A stretch of 64,000 bases of DNA from SMWD01 sp002729875 (GCA_036010905.1 DASCMH010000008.1:170979-234978), one strand, 5' to 3'. Positions 35,752 through 44,595 are shown, counted from the stretch's first letter. Translations and numbers: made by a program. The notes: generated from the letters alone by a model not told the origin.

Positions 35752-35855
35752 AATGGAATCTGACCAACCCTAACAATAAAGCTAGGCCTAGAAACACGAA
35801 AGTTTCGATCATCACCAGAATTTTTTCGTTACAGAATATCCCCGGAGGGAATGTC

Positions 35856-37265
35856 ATGACAGTAGCTGACGCACTCAGCCTGATAAAAGATAAAGAAGCC
35901 AAGTTTGTAGATCTGCGTTTCACAGATACGAAGGGTAAGGAACAACACGTTACCGTCCCGGCAAAGGCTGTTGATGAGAGCTTCTTTGAAGATGGCAAGA
36001 TGTTTGATGGTTCGTCGATTGCCGGCTGGAAAGGCATTAATGAGTCCGACATGATCCTGATGCCGGATCCGGAAACCGCGGTTCTCGATATTTTTACCGA
36101 CGACGCGACCATTAACATCCGTTGCAATGTTGTCGAGCCTGCAACGGGTGAAGGCTACAACCGCGACCCCCGCTCGACGGCACGGCGTGGTGAGGAATAC
36201 CTGAAGTCTACAGGTATTGCTGATGTGGCTTATTTCGGCCCGGAAAATGAATTCTTCATTTTTGATGATGTGCGCTATAACAACGATATGCACCAGACCT
36301 TCTACAAGATAGATTCCGATGAAGGTTCATGGAATACGGGTAGCGACATGCCGGACGGCAATATTGGCCATCGGCCGGGCGTCAAGGGCGGCTACTTCCC
36401 GGTACCACCCGTTGATTCGTGTCACGATATTCGTTCCTCAATGTGCCTTGCCCTTGAGGACATGGGTCTGGATGTTGAGGTACACCATCACGAGGTTGCG
36501 ACCGCGGGTCAGGCCGAAATAGGTGTGGCATTCAACTCGCTGGTCAACAAGGCCGACGATGTGCAGATTCTCAAGTATGTTGTTCAAAATGTTGCTCACG
36601 CCTACGGCAAGACCGCTACATTTATGCCCAAGCCGCTGGTTGGCGATAATGGTAACGGCATGCATGTACATATGTCGTTGGGTAAAAACGGTGAGAATAT
36701 TTTCACGGGCGACGCCTACGGCGGGCTATCGGAAACTGCGCTGCACTACATTGGCGGTGTTCTGACGCATGCAAAGGCACTATGTGCATTTACCAACGCC
36801 AGCACCAACAGCTACAAGCGCCTGGTACCTGGTTTCGAGGCACCGACGCTGCTGGCATACTCGGCCAAGAATCGTTCGGCTTCAGTGCGTATTCCATACA
36901 TTCCAAACCCCAAGGCTCGTCGTGTTGAAGTGCGTTTCCCGGATAGCACTGCAAATCCGTATTTTGCATTTACTGCCATGTTGATGGCGGGTATTGACGG
37001 TATTCAGAACAAGATACATCCGGGTGATGCGATGGATAAGGACCTTTACGATCTGCCGCCGGAAGAAGAAGCACAGCTAAAAACCGTAGCATTCTCTCTG
37101 GATGAGGCGCTGGCAGCGCTGGACGCTGATCGTGACTTTTTGCTGGCCGGCGACGTATTCAGTAATGATTTACTCGATGGTTATGTTGAGTTGAAGATGG
37201 AAGAAGTTACTCGCTTACGTATGAGTACCCATCCGGTCGAATTTGAGTTGTACTACAGCTTGTAA
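35856..37265 (+). CDS. glnA: Glutamine synthetase type I (GS-beta)
   Basis: ATP-dependent ligation of ammonia to glutamate; a cytoplasmic dodecamer and the main ammonium-assimilating enzyme. 469 residues from the ATG at 35856, exactly the E. coli length, with GGAGG seven bases ahead. MFDGSSIAGW and VPGFEAPTLLAYSAKNRSA are conserved GS landmarks, and the adenylylation-site region KEEVTRLRM type near the C-terminus reads ELKMEEVTRLRMSTHPVEF; the tyrosine (NxxxxLYxLPPEE, DLYDLPPEE) at about 398 is the likely adenylylated residue. Regulated by NtrC and sigma-54 judging from the upstream sites. Confidence 0.98.
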   Translation: MTVADALSLIKDKEAKFVDLRFTDTKGKEQHVTVPAKAVDESFFEDGKMFDGSSIAGWKGINESDMILMPDPETAVLDIFTDDATINIRCNVVEPATGEGYNRDPRSTARRGEEYLKSTGIADVAYFGPENEFFIFDDVRYNNDMHQTFYKIDSDEGSWNTGSDMPDGNIGHRPGVKGGYFPVPPVDSCHDIRSSMCLALEDMGLDVEVHHHEVATAGQAEIGVAFNSLVNKADDVQILKYVVQNVAHAYGKTATFMPKPLVGDNGNGMHVHMSLGKNGENIFTGDAYGGLSETALHYIGGVLTHAKALCAFTNASTNSYKRLVPGFEAPTLLAYSAKNRSASVRIPYIPNPKARRVEVRFPDSTANPYFAFTAMLMAGIDGIQNKIHPGDAMDKDLYDLPPEEEAQLKTVAFSLDEALAALDADRDFLLAGDVFSNDLLDGYVELKMEEVTRLRMSTHPVEFELYYSL

Positions 37266-37287
37266 TTTTATGACATAAGCAGAGCAA

Positions 37288-37322
37288 CAGTGCGCCGAGT
37301 GGCTTGGCCACACGGCGCACTG
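37288..37322 (+). terminator. Long GC-rich hairpin after glnA
   Basis: CAGTGCGCCG at 37288-37297 pairs with CGGCGCACTG at 37313-37322, and inside it GTGGC-TTG-GCCAC also pairs, giving an almost continuous stem. It begins 22 bases after the glnA stop. No clear T-tract follows, so it may act as an attenuator or mRNA stabiliser as well as a terminator. Confidence 0.6.
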
Positions 37323-37359
37323 GATTAACGGCTGTAGTGCGCGTTACTCTTTAATAGTT

Positions 37360-37953
37360 ATGCGCATATTGATATTGATCCTCATGGTTGTCTGCGCCGT
37401 GCCCACAGCTGCGGAGGTCTATCGTTGGGTCGATGAAAACGGCGAGATACACTTTTCAGATATTCCTCATGAGAACTCGGAAACAGTGACGCTTCCCAAG
37501 ACACAAACCTTTTCGCCGCTGACCCCGACGACACAACCCGCACAGAGCGCTGTAGAGGCCGGGCAGGACAAGCAAGCCGATAAGGCAGCAATTATCTTGT
37601 ATGAATCTGTTGATGTTATCAGCCCAACACATAATGAAGTCTTGTGGAGTACGGGTGGAACGGTAAAAGTGTCTGTCAGTGTGAGGCCGAGATTACGAGG
37701 CGATCATATATTGATGATTTATCTTGATGACCTGCTGGTAGAAAGCTTGACCGGTAATAAGCGGGACATGGAACTGACCCAGGTATTTCGTGGTGAGCAT
37801 ACGCTGCATGCAACAGTGCGGGATGCCAATGGCGAGGTGGTAGGCAGAGGCAACTCTGTGAGTTTTACAGTTAAACAGACTTCAATACAGAATCCCAATA
37901 AATTGAACCTGTCTTCGATATCGGCTCTCTCCCGGTCTGGTCTGGAAGGCTAG
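37360..37953 (+). CDS. DUF4124-containing secreted protein
   Basis: 197 residues with a short signal peptide (MRILILILMVVCAVPTAA) and an N-terminal DUF4124 motif: EVYRWVDENGEIHFSDIP (residues about 19-36), a small domain common in gammaproteobacterial envelope proteins. The second half (about 85-175) looks like a beta-rich Ig-like domain. It lies between glnA and ntrB; this placement is seen in many gammaproteobacteria, but its role in nitrogen control, if any, is unknown. The ntrB start is 11 bases after its stop. Confidence 0.8.
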   Translation: MRILILILMVVCAVPTAAEVYRWVDENGEIHFSDIPHENSETVTLPKTQTFSPLTPTTQPAQSAVEAGQDKQADKAAIILYESVDVISPTHNEVLWSTGGTVKVSVSVRPRLRGDHILMIYLDDLLVESLTGNKRDMELTQVFRGEHTLHATVRDANGEVVGRGNSVSFTVKQTSIQNPNKLNLSSISALSRSGLEG

Positions 37954-37964
37954 TTGATGTCAGA

Positions 37965-39059
37965 GTGGTGTTGTCGACAGAAGAAATATTCGAAAATCTC
38001 GCCACCGCAATTTTCGTACTGAGCAAAGAGCAAACCATCCTGCTCATTAATGCGGCAGCTGAGACCATGTTCGGTATCAGCAGAAAACAGGCTGCCGGAC
38101 GCTCGCCAATTGATCTTGTTCCTGAACTCCAGCCGCTTGAACCGCTGTGCACCCGGGTGCAGCAAACCGGCCAGTCTTTTGGGCGCAATTTGTCCTTCAC
38201 CATACCACAGCGAAACTTTGTTACGGTGCGAGCTGCATGTCGGGTTTCACCATTGACCGAGAGCGCTTCCGAACAACTGATCATTGAGTTATTTGATGCC
38301 ACTCATTGGCAGCAACGTGACAAGGAACAGGCGCTGTTTACCCAGCGAGCGGCAAGCAGGCGCATCATTCGTCAGCTTGCTCACGAAATTCTTAATCCAC
38401 TCGGTGGCATGCGTGGGGCCGTGCAACTACTGGAACGGCAGATCAATGACCCGGAACTGGATGAATATACCCGGGTCATTACCAAGGAAGTCGACCGGCT
38501 CGTGGCCTTGACGGAGAATCTGCTCGGACCGAGGCGGCAACTGGATCTTAAATCGGTGAATGTTCATGAGTTACTCGAACATGTCTTGTTGCTGATTGAA
38601 AATGATGCGCCAGCCGGTATTCAGTTCATTCGTGACTATGACCCCAGCCTGCCGGATATTGATCTTGATCGTGACCAGATTATCCAGGTGTTTCTGAATA
38701 TTGCCCGCAACGCAATTCAATCCATCGGTACTACAGGAGTGTTAACCGTACATACTCGTGCGTTCACAAACTTTGTTATTGATGCACAGCGCCACCGACT
38801 GACGATCGGAGTAGAATTTGAAGACGATGGGCCGGGTATTTCGGCAGATATCGAAGACTCGATTTTTTATCCGTTGGTGACCAATCGTGAAGGCGGGACG
38901 GGTCTCGGTTTGCCGCTGGCTCAGGACCTGGTCAGTCACCATGGTGGTGTGATTGAATTTGAATCAGAGCCGGGATGTACCCGTTTCATGGTACGTCTGC
39001 CGATACAGCTAGAGGAACAGCTACAGGAACAGCTACAGCTACAGGAACAGTTAAGTTGA
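37965..39059 (+). CDS. glnL: Nitrogen regulation sensor histidine kinase NtrB
   Basis: Cytoplasmic kinase/phosphatase that phosphorylates NtrC when nitrogen is scarce; controlled by PII. 364 residues from the GTG at 37965, GGAAGG 16 bases upstream. PAS domain (about 5-110), H box RQLAHEILNPLGG with phosphorylated His140 (His139 in E. coli), N box (LNIARNAIQSIG) and G boxes (DDGPGI, GGTGLGLPLAQDLV). The last 16 codons come from a tandem repeat and read QLEEQLQEQLQLQEQL, a coiled-coil-like tail absent from the standard family. The stop TGA overlaps the ntrC start. Confidence 0.95.
   Translation: MVLSTEEIFENLATAIFVLSKEQTILLINAAAETMFGISRKQAAGRSPIDLVPELQPLEPLCTRVQQTGQSFGRNLSFTIPQRNFVTVRAACRVSPLTESASEQLIIELFDATHWQQRDKEQALFTQRAASRRIIRQLAHEILNPLGGMRGAVQLLERQINDPELDEYTRVITKEVDRLVALTENLLGPRRQLDLKSVNVHELLEHVLLLIENDAPAGIQFIRDYDPSLPDIDLDRDQIIQVFLNIARNAIQSIGTTGVLTVHTRAFTNFVIDAQRHRLTIGVEFEDDGPGISADIEDSIFYPLVTNREGGTGLGLPLAQDLVSHHGGVIEFESEPGCTRFMVRLPIQLEEQLQEQLQLQEQLS
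39006..39047 (+). repeat. Short tandem repeat at the end of glnL
   Basis: Units CAGCTAGAGGAA, CAGCTACAGGAA, CAGCTA, CAGCTACAGGAA: 42 bases built of 12-base copies with one half copy. Multiples of six keep the frame, so slippage changes the glutamine-rich NtrB tail without a frameshift. The last AGGAA lies nine bases before the ntrC start and can act as its ribosome site. Confidence 0.75.
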
Positions 39060-40477
39060 ATACCCTTGCGCAACCGGTGGTCTGGATTGTTGATGATGAT
39101 GCATCGATTCGCTGGGTGCTGGAAAAAGCGCTGCAAGGCGATGGAATAAAAACCCGTAGTTTTGATCGTGCTGATGCTTTGCTCGCGGCTATTACCGAAC
39201 AGCAACCCGAGGTGTTGCTGACAGATATCCGGATGCCCGGTATGGACGGTATTGAAATGATGGGTCATCTTGATCTTGAAGCCAGCGGACTACCGGTCAT
39301 TGTCATGACGGCACATGCGGATCTTGAGAGTGCCGTTGCCGCTTTTCAAAGCGGTGCATTTGAGTATTTGCCCAAACCATTCGATATCGATCTGGCCGTG
39401 TCGCTGGTCAGGCGAGCCAGCAAAGCTAATCAGTCTGAAGTGGTACACGAGAAGACAACCATTGCATCCATTTCATCGATGATCGGTCAGGCATCCGCCA
39501 TGCAGGACGTCTTTCGCACGATCGGTCGCCTGTCAAGATCAAGCATGAATGTGTTGATCACCGGCGAATCGGGCACCGGCAAGGAACTTGTCGCCCATGC
39601 TTTGCATGAACACAGTCCGCGCGCGAGCCGGCCGTTTATTGCCCTGAACACGACGGCGATTGCCGCTGATTTGCTTGAGTCGGAGTTATTCGGCCATGAG
39701 CGCGGCGCATTTACCGGTGCCGACAGTCGGCGTATCGGTCGCTTTGAGCAGGCCGATAGCGGTACCTTGTTCCTGGATGAGATCGGTGACATGTCCGCTG
39801 ATCTGCAGACCCGTTTGCTGCGGGTTCTTGCCGAAGGCGAGTTTTACCGGGTCGGCGGGCAGGCACCGATTAGTGTTGACGTGCGCGTCATTGCTGCGAC
39901 GAATCAGGATCTTGAGCAGGCTGTTGCGGAAAATCGTTTCCGCGAGGATTTGTTCCACCGATTGAATGTTATCCATATCCGTACACCGCCGCTGCGTGAG
40001 CGTAGCGGTGATATTCCGCTGTTGCTGCAACACTATATCAATGTGGCGGCGCGCGAACTTGAGGTCGAGCCGAAGCGGCTGACGGCTACAGCCGAGACTT
40101 TGCTGTGTGCATTCGATTGGCCCGGTAATGTACGTCAACTGGTCAATGTATGCCGCCGCCTGACCGTGACTACACCGGGTATGGAAATCAGGGCCAGTGA
40201 TATCCCGGAGGAGGTCGGCGGCAACCGGGAAAAGAGCGTTGATCCCGACTGGATACGTAATCTGGCCAGTTGGGCCGAGCACCAACTCGCAATCGGTCGT
40301 CTGGAAAATAATGATCGGCAAACGCTGCTCGCTATTGCCCTGCCCGAGTTTGAGCGTACGCTGATTCGTGCCGCATTAACCAGCTCGAACGGCCGCCGTC
40401 AGGAGGCTGCGCAGCTGCTTGGTTGGGGTCGTAATACCCTGGCCCGCAAGATTCATGATCTTGATATGGATTTGTAA
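39056..40477 (+). CDS. glnG: Nitrogen regulation response regulator NtrC
   Basis: Sigma-54 activator phosphorylated by NtrB. 473 residues from the TTG at 39056, whose last two bases are shared with the ntrB stop; the longer frame from 38975 translates the ntrB repeat and is not real. Receiver domain with Asp57 (LLTDIRMPGMDG) and acidic pocket VDDD (12-15); central AAA+ with GESGTGKE and the sigma-54 contact motif GAFTGA; C-terminal Fis-type helix-turn-helix (RQEAAQLLGWGRNTLARKI). E. coli NtrC is 469 residues. Followed by an NTF2-like gene overlapping by one base. Confidence 0.96.
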   Translation: MNTLAQPVVWIVDDDASIRWVLEKALQGDGIKTRSFDRADALLAAITEQQPEVLLTDIRMPGMDGIEMMGHLDLEASGLPVIVMTAHADLESAVAAFQSGAFEYLPKPFDIDLAVSLVRRASKANQSEVVHEKTTIASISSMIGQASAMQDVFRTIGRLSRSSMNVLITGESGTGKELVAHALHEHSPRASRPFIALNTTAIAADLLESELFGHERGAFTGADSRRIGRFEQADSGTLFLDEIGDMSADLQTRLLRVLAEGEFYRVGGQAPISVDVRVIAATNQDLEQAVAENRFREDLFHRLNVIHIRTPPLRERSGDIPLLLQHYINVAARELEVEPKRLTATAETLLCAFDWPGNVRQLVNVCRRLTVTTPGMEIRASDIPEEVGGNREKSVDPDWIRNLASWAEHQLAIGRLENNDRQTLLAIALPEFERTLIRAALTSSNGRRQEAAQLLGWGRNTLARKIHDLDMDL

Positions 40478-40986
40478 TGTCGGATTCTTCAGATTCACTG
40501 CTTACCCAGATTACAGCGCTGCTTCGGGAAACCGAAGAAATCTGGGATTCACAGGATACTGCACGACTAAAAGAGTTATGGGATAGCGACGATAATACGC
40601 CTTACTATCTGGCCGGAGAGCAGGAAGACTGGTTCGTAGGCTGGGACAAATTAAATCATTATCTGGACCCGCCACCCGGCACACCGGAGGTAACTCAGGC
40701 GATACGGGTGCGTTTTTATAATATCCGCGCCCGACTGCTGGCACCGGATCTTGCGTTCGCAGCCTATTGGATGCGTACTGATATGAAACTCGTGTTCTCT
40801 GCAAAGCCATTTGGTTCCGACAACCGGGTTGCGTCGGTGTTTAGAAAGCGAGCGGAAGGCTGGCGCTACGTGTGCTACGCCGAAGCGTTCCAGACTCCGA
40901 ATATGTATATCCAGAAACTATACGAAAAAAACATATCACCGGAGTATCAGGAATTCTTCGACCAGGTGATGAAAAAACCAGGCTAA
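40477..40986 (+). CDS. NTF2-like (SnoaL/DUF4440-type) fold protein
   Basis: 169 residues, no signal peptide. Sequence pattern (helix LLRETEEIWDSQDTARLKELW, then a beta-rich half with AFAAYWMRTDMKLV and RVASVFRKRAEGWRYVCYAEA) is that of a cone-shaped NTF2-like domain. Such proteins bind small ligands or act as isomerases; the ligand is unknown. The ATG overlaps the ntrC stop (TAATG), so translation is probably coupled to ntrC. Its link to nitrogen metabolism is only positional. Confidence 0.7.
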   Translation: MSDSSDSLLTQITALLRETEEIWDSQDTARLKELWDSDDNTPYYLAGEQEDWFVGWDKLNHYLDPPPGTPEVTQAIRVRFYNIRARLLAPDLAFAAYWMRTDMKLVFSAKPFGSDNRVASVFRKRAEGWRYVCYAEAFQTPNMYIQKLYEKNISPEYQEFFDQVMKKPG

Positions 40987-41027
40987 TCGATAGTTATTGC
41001 CCATACGGGGCATGTTTCAGAACTTTA

Positions 41028-41978
41028 TCAGTCCAGCAGCAGCGATCCGGTCAGTTGGGTAACTGATTCGAGTTCATGTCGCGTCAGGTAATCAGCGATA
41101 CCGGCATTAATTTTTTTACACACCAGCGGATCGTAGAATAATGCCGTGCCGATACCGACGGCACTCGCACCGGCAATCAGGAATTCCAGTGCATCGGTGG
41201 CGGTTGTTATACCGCCCTGACCGATAATCGGCACATCATGACGCCGCGCCACTGCATAAACCTGTTTGACTTTCAGCAGTGCGACCGGCTTGATCGCCGG
41301 GCCGGACAATCCGGCCTGTACGTTGGCGATGACCGGTTTGCGTGTTTCGGCATCTATGGCCATACCGGTTAAGGTATTAATGACGGCAAGTCCGTCGCTG
41401 CCGGCTTCTATGCAACACCGGGCATTTTCCTGAATATCGGTCTGGTTCGGTGACAGCTTCGCGATGATGGGCTTTGATGTTGTGCGGCGGCAGGCTTCGA
41501 TAACGTGCGCGGAAGACCGGGGACTATTACCAAATGAAATACCGCCTTCCTTGATATTCGGGCAGGAAATATTGATTTCCATCGCATCGATTGGCGAGTC
41601 GTCGAAACGCCGACAGACTGCCTTGTAATCCTCGATCGTCGAACCGCAAACGTTCGCGATGTAGCGTGTTTCGTTGAAATCCAGTTCGGGCAGAATATTC
41701 TCGATGACGGCATCGACGCCCGGGTTTTGCAGGCCGATTGCGTTCAGCATGCCCATCGGTGTTTCATAAACCCGGTGTGCCGGGTTGCCTGAGCGTGGCT
41801 CGAGCGTTGTACCTTTAAGACAAACAGCACCGGCGTCACCGTTACTGAAACCTTCTACGCGGGTGTATTCTTTACCAAAGCCAACACAACCTGACAGCAG
41901 TACAATCGGGCTTGCAAAGCGCATGCCGCAGAAATCAATGCCCAGATTGTCCGGTAAATTTTCCTGAGTATTATTCAA
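41028..41978 (-). CDS. pyrD: Dihydroorotate dehydrogenase, class 1B-like catalytic subunit
   Basis: FMN enzyme oxidising dihydroorotate to orotate in pyrimidine synthesis. 316 residues from a TTG at 41978 (a stop codon lies three codons upstream, so no earlier start exists). The catalytic cysteine region reads NISCPNIKEGG (Cys139), the class 1B signature; class 2 enzymes of typical gammaproteobacteria have serine. Glycine-rich phosphate loop is near IGQGGI. Class 1B enzymes need the electron-transfer subunit PyrK, which is not next to it. A PreA-type dihydropyrimidine dehydrogenase subunit is a less likely alternative. Start codon overlaps that of trmL on the other strand. Confidence 0.82.
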   Translation of the reverse strand: MNNTQENLPDNLGIDFCGMRFASPIVLLSGCVGFGKEYTRVEGFSNGDAGAVCLKGTTLEPRSGNPAHRVYETPMGMLNAIGLQNPGVDAVIENILPELDFNETRYIANVCGSTIEDYKAVCRRFDDSPIDAMEINISCPNIKEGGISFGNSPRSSAHVIEACRRTTSKPIIAKLSPNQTDIQENARCCIEAGSDGLAVINTLTGMAIDAETRKPVIANVQAGLSGPAIKPVALLKVKQVYAVARRHDVPIIGQGGITTATDALEFLIAGASAVGIGTALFYDPLVCKKINAGIADYLTRHELESVTQLTGSLLLD

Positions 41979-42442
41979 TGTTTAACCTGATCCTGTATGA
42001 GCCTGAAATCCCGCCTAACACCGGCAACATCATACGCCTGTGCGCGAATACGGGAACCCTGTTACATCTGATTCGACCGCTTGGTTTTGCCCTCGACGAC
42101 AAGAAATTAAGGCGAGCGGGCCTTGATTACCGTGAGTTTGCCGATCTGCGGGTGTATGACAGCCTTGATGAGTGCCTGGACGCGCTTGATCGGCCGCGTA
42201 CGCTGGCCATCTCGACGCGTGGCAAGACACTGTATAGCGAACATCATTATATGCCTGGTGATACGTTGTTGTATGGACCGGAAACCCGTGGCCTGCCGGG
42301 TGAAATCCTGCAGTCCATGCATCCAGACCGGGTACTCAGAATTCCGATGCAGCCACAGAACCGGAGCCTGAATCTTGCCAATGCTGTCGCTATAGTTCTT
42401 TTTGAGGCGTGGCGACAGCAGGGCTTTCAAAGCGGCACTTGA
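41978..42442 (+). CDS. trmL: tRNA (cytidine/uridine-34-2'-O)-methyltransferase TrmL
   Basis: SPOUT-family enzyme methylating the wobble ribose of leucine tRNAs. 154 residues from the ATG at 41978 (E. coli 157). MFNLILYEPEIPPNTGNIIR is the family start; the knotted SAM-binding motif appears in LLYGPETRGLPGEIL and IPMQPQNRSLNLANAVAIVLFE. A longer upstream frame is not conserved. Divergent from pyrD, with which it shares base 41978. Confidence 0.94.
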   Translation: MFNLILYEPEIPPNTGNIIRLCANTGTLLHLIRPLGFALDDKKLRRAGLDYREFADLRVYDSLDECLDALDRPRTLAISTRGKTLYSEHHYMPGDTLLYGPETRGLPGEILQSMHPDRVLRIPMQPQNRSLNLANAVAIVLFEAWRQQGFQSGT

Positions 42443-42465
42443 ATAGCTGCCCGGCAGTCCCATGC

Positions 42466-43482
42466 TCAGGCTCCGGATTCGGTTTCCGGCTTCAACGCCC
42501 GGCTCATCAGCTTTTTAACGACCTCGGTTGCCGACGCATGTTCGTACAATATCCGGTATACCTGTTCACATATCGGCATATCGACATTTTCACGCGAAGC
42601 AACCATGTAGACGGCCCTGGCGGCATACACGCCTTCCACCACCTGGCCAATATCCCTGGCCACTTCGTCGGCGCTGCGACCACTCGCCAGTGCGAGCCCC
42701 ATACGCCGATTGCGTGACAGGTCATCGGTGCAGGTCAATACCAGGTCGCCCATACCGGACAGGCCCATGAATGTTTCGGCCTGTGCGCCGAGCGCCATGC
42801 CGAGCCGGGTCATTTCCTTAAGTCCCCGGCTAATCAGCGCAATGCGGGTGTTTGCGCCATAGCCAAAGCCGTCCGACATGCCGGCGGCAATAGCGAGCAC
42901 ATTCTTGACTGCACCGCCGACCTCGACACCGACTATATCGTCAGATGTATAAGCACGAAAATGATCGTTGGAGATACTTTTGGCCAGTTGTCCGGCGAAT
43001 TCAGGATCGGTTGAAGCAACGGTGATGGCGGTTGGCAGCCCTGCGCCAACCTCGGTGGCAAAGGTCGGCCCCGACAGAACAGCCAGCGGGTAGTGTTCAC
43101 CGAGTACATCTGCAGCTACCTGATGTGGCAGTTTGCCACTCTGCTGTTCAAAACCTTTGGTGGCCCATGAAATGCGTTTTGATGCGTCGAGGTATGGTTT
43201 AACCTGTTCGAGTACTGTTCTGAACGCATGGCTTGGTACACAAATCAGGATATCGGTATTGGTGGTGATGACTCGTTGCAGATCAGCGTCGATTTTCAAT
43301 TCATCGGGAAAGGGGCTGTCGGGCAGGTAGCGTGTATTACAGCGTTCTGCGGCCATCTGCTCCGGATCATCCTCGGCGCGCCCCCACAGAACGGTGGGTT
43401 GCCCGGTGCGGGCAAACTGAATGGCCAGCGCCGTACCCCATGAACCGGCGCCGACCACAGCCAATGATTGCGAGATTGTCAT
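42466..43482 (-). CDS. gpsA: Glycerol-3-phosphate dehydrogenase [NAD(P)+]
   Basis: Makes sn-glycerol-3-phosphate for phospholipids from dihydroxyacetone phosphate. 338 residues (E. coli 339). N-terminal Rossmann motif VVGAGSWGTALA at about 9-20; conserved WATKGFE and GPTFATEV; catalytic lysine in GGAVKNVLAIAAG (about residue 190-202). Lies between trmL and secB; the secB-gpsA-trmL neighbourhood is common in gammaproteobacteria. Confidence 0.96.
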   Translation of the reverse strand: MTISQSLAVVGAGSWGTALAIQFARTGQPTVLWGRAEDDPEQMAAERCNTRYLPDSPFPDELKIDADLQRVITTNTDILICVPSHAFRTVLEQVKPYLDASKRISWATKGFEQQSGKLPHQVAADVLGEHYPLAVLSGPTFATEVGAGLPTAITVASTDPEFAGQLAKSISNDHFRAYTSDDIVGVEVGGAVKNVLAIAAGMSDGFGYGANTRIALISRGLKEMTRLGMALGAQAETFMGLSGMGDLVLTCTDDLSRNRRMGLALASGRSADEVARDIGQVVEGVYAARAVYMVASRENVDMPICEQVYRILYEHASATEVVKKLMSRALKPETESGA

Positions 43483-43502
43483 GCCGCTATATGCTCTCAG
43501 GG

Positions 43503-44003
43503 CTATGAAGCTTGTGCGGTTTGCTTCTGTATGGCCTGGGAGAATAATGCATCAAAATTTATCGGTTGCAGCAACATGGCCGGGAACCCTCCCTTGCCGA
43601 TAATCGACGATATAGTTTCACGTGCATATGGAAACAGCGCAGATGGGCAGTATGTACCGAGCAACGCCCGGCGTTCTTCTGTCGAGTAACCTTTGATCAG
43701 GAAAATACCGGCCTGTTCGAGTTCGACCATGAATAACGTACGATCCTTGATAGTTGCGCGCACACTGAGGTGCAGGATAACTGCACAGTTGTCTCCGGGC
43801 AGATCAGCGTGACTGTTCTTGATATTAAGCTGGATATCTGGTGCGGGTTGATCTGCATCAGCACCGATGAAGATGTTGGGGGTATTGGGTACCTCAAACG
43901 ACAAGTCACTGATATAAATTTTCTGCAAAGCAAACTGGGTAGGTGCTGTCGTCGAGCCGTTGCCGTTAGTTTCCGCTGCTGATTCGTTCATGTCCGGGTC
44001 CAT
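43503..44003 (-). CDS. secB: Protein-export chaperone SecB
   Basis: Tetrameric chaperone that keeps preproteins unfolded and hands them to SecA. 166 residues; an ATG at 43991 gives 162 and is equally possible. FALQKIYISDLSFEVPNTP is the hallmark N-terminal strand, and the C-terminal FDALFSQAI matches the family. Located 20 bases before gpsA and 51 after the rhodanese gene, the classic order. Confidence 0.96.
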   Translation of the reverse strand: MDPDMNESAAETNGNGSTTAPTQFALQKIYISDLSFEVPNTPNIFIGADADQPAPDIQLNIKNSHADLPGDNCAVILHLSVRATIKDRTLFMVELEQAGIFLIKGYSTEERRALLGTYCPSALFPYARETISSIIGKGGFPAMLLQPINFDALFSQAIQKQTAQAS

Positions 44004-44053
44004 TAGTCATTCAACTCGCTGGTTGTTAATCCAGATGGCCTTCGTTCAGGCGC

Positions 44054-44476
44054 TTAACTTGAGGTAACCACCGGCAGGTTTGCATTCCGCCATGCGGCCA
44101 GTCCACCCTGCAGGCTGAAGGATTGGTCATAGCCACTTCTGCGCAATACGGCGACGGCCTGGATGCTGCGGCTCCCGGAGTCACAGACAATAATGATCGA
44201 CTTGGAGTTTTTCAGCTTTTTATCAGCCTGTTTCTCCAGTTCGGCGGTGGGGATATTGATCGAATCGACAATGTGACCCGTATCAAAATGCTCCTGATCA
44301 CGGATGTCGACAACCTGCGCGCCCCGGTTGATGAGTTGCACGGTCTTGGCCGATGACAGAGCAGTAAGCCCACCCGCCTTCTGGCGTAATTCATAGAAAA
44401 TAACTACGAGCGCCATGGCGATCGTCCCGGATGCCAGCCACGGATGGTTGGCGGCGAATTCAAAAATCTTGTCCAT
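44054..44476 (-). CDS. Membrane-anchored rhodanese-like protein (YibN type)
   Basis: 140 residues: one N-terminal membrane segment (about 14-30) and a rhodanese domain. The catalytic loop is VCDSGSRS with an intact cysteine (about residue 99), so sulfur transfer is possible. The ORF corresponds to E. coli YibN, encoded next to secB and gpsA as here. Precise partner unknown. Confidence 0.9.
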   Translation of the reverse strand: MDKIFEFAANHPWLASGTIAMALVVIFYELRQKAGGLTALSSAKTVQLINRGAQVVDIRDQEHFDTGHIVDSINIPTAELEKQADKKLKNSKSIIIVCDSGSRSIQAVAVLRRSGYDQSFSLQGGLAAWRNANLPVVTSS

Positions 44477-44595
44477 TGGTCTATATATCTGCTCGTCGCT
44501 ACTAAAATCGGCAATCCTGGCGGCGCATTATAACCGCAGTCGGCTGGTCTGCGGTGGTCGCCTCCGGTCGCCCGATGCCCTACACTCGCAATCCC

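Larger units (their letters stand above)
35487..35855. other. glyQ-glnA divergent spacer with glnA control region
   Basis: About 370 bases between divergent glyQ and glnA. It holds an NtrC-type palindrome, a sigma-54 type promoter (both listed separately), AT-rich sequence around 35685-35725 and the glnA ribosome site GGAGG at 35844-35848. A frame upstream of and joined to glnA (from 35721) is not coding; the family start is the ATG at 35856. Confidence 0.75.

Noticed and set aside
38975..39055. Longer N-terminus for NtrC (starting MYPFHGTSADTARG)
   Set aside because: It translates the ntrB tandem repeat in another frame; family start matches the TTG at 39056.
39686..40321. 211-codon minus-strand frame over ntrC
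   Set aside because: Antisense shadow; the ntrC frame shows all expected motifs.
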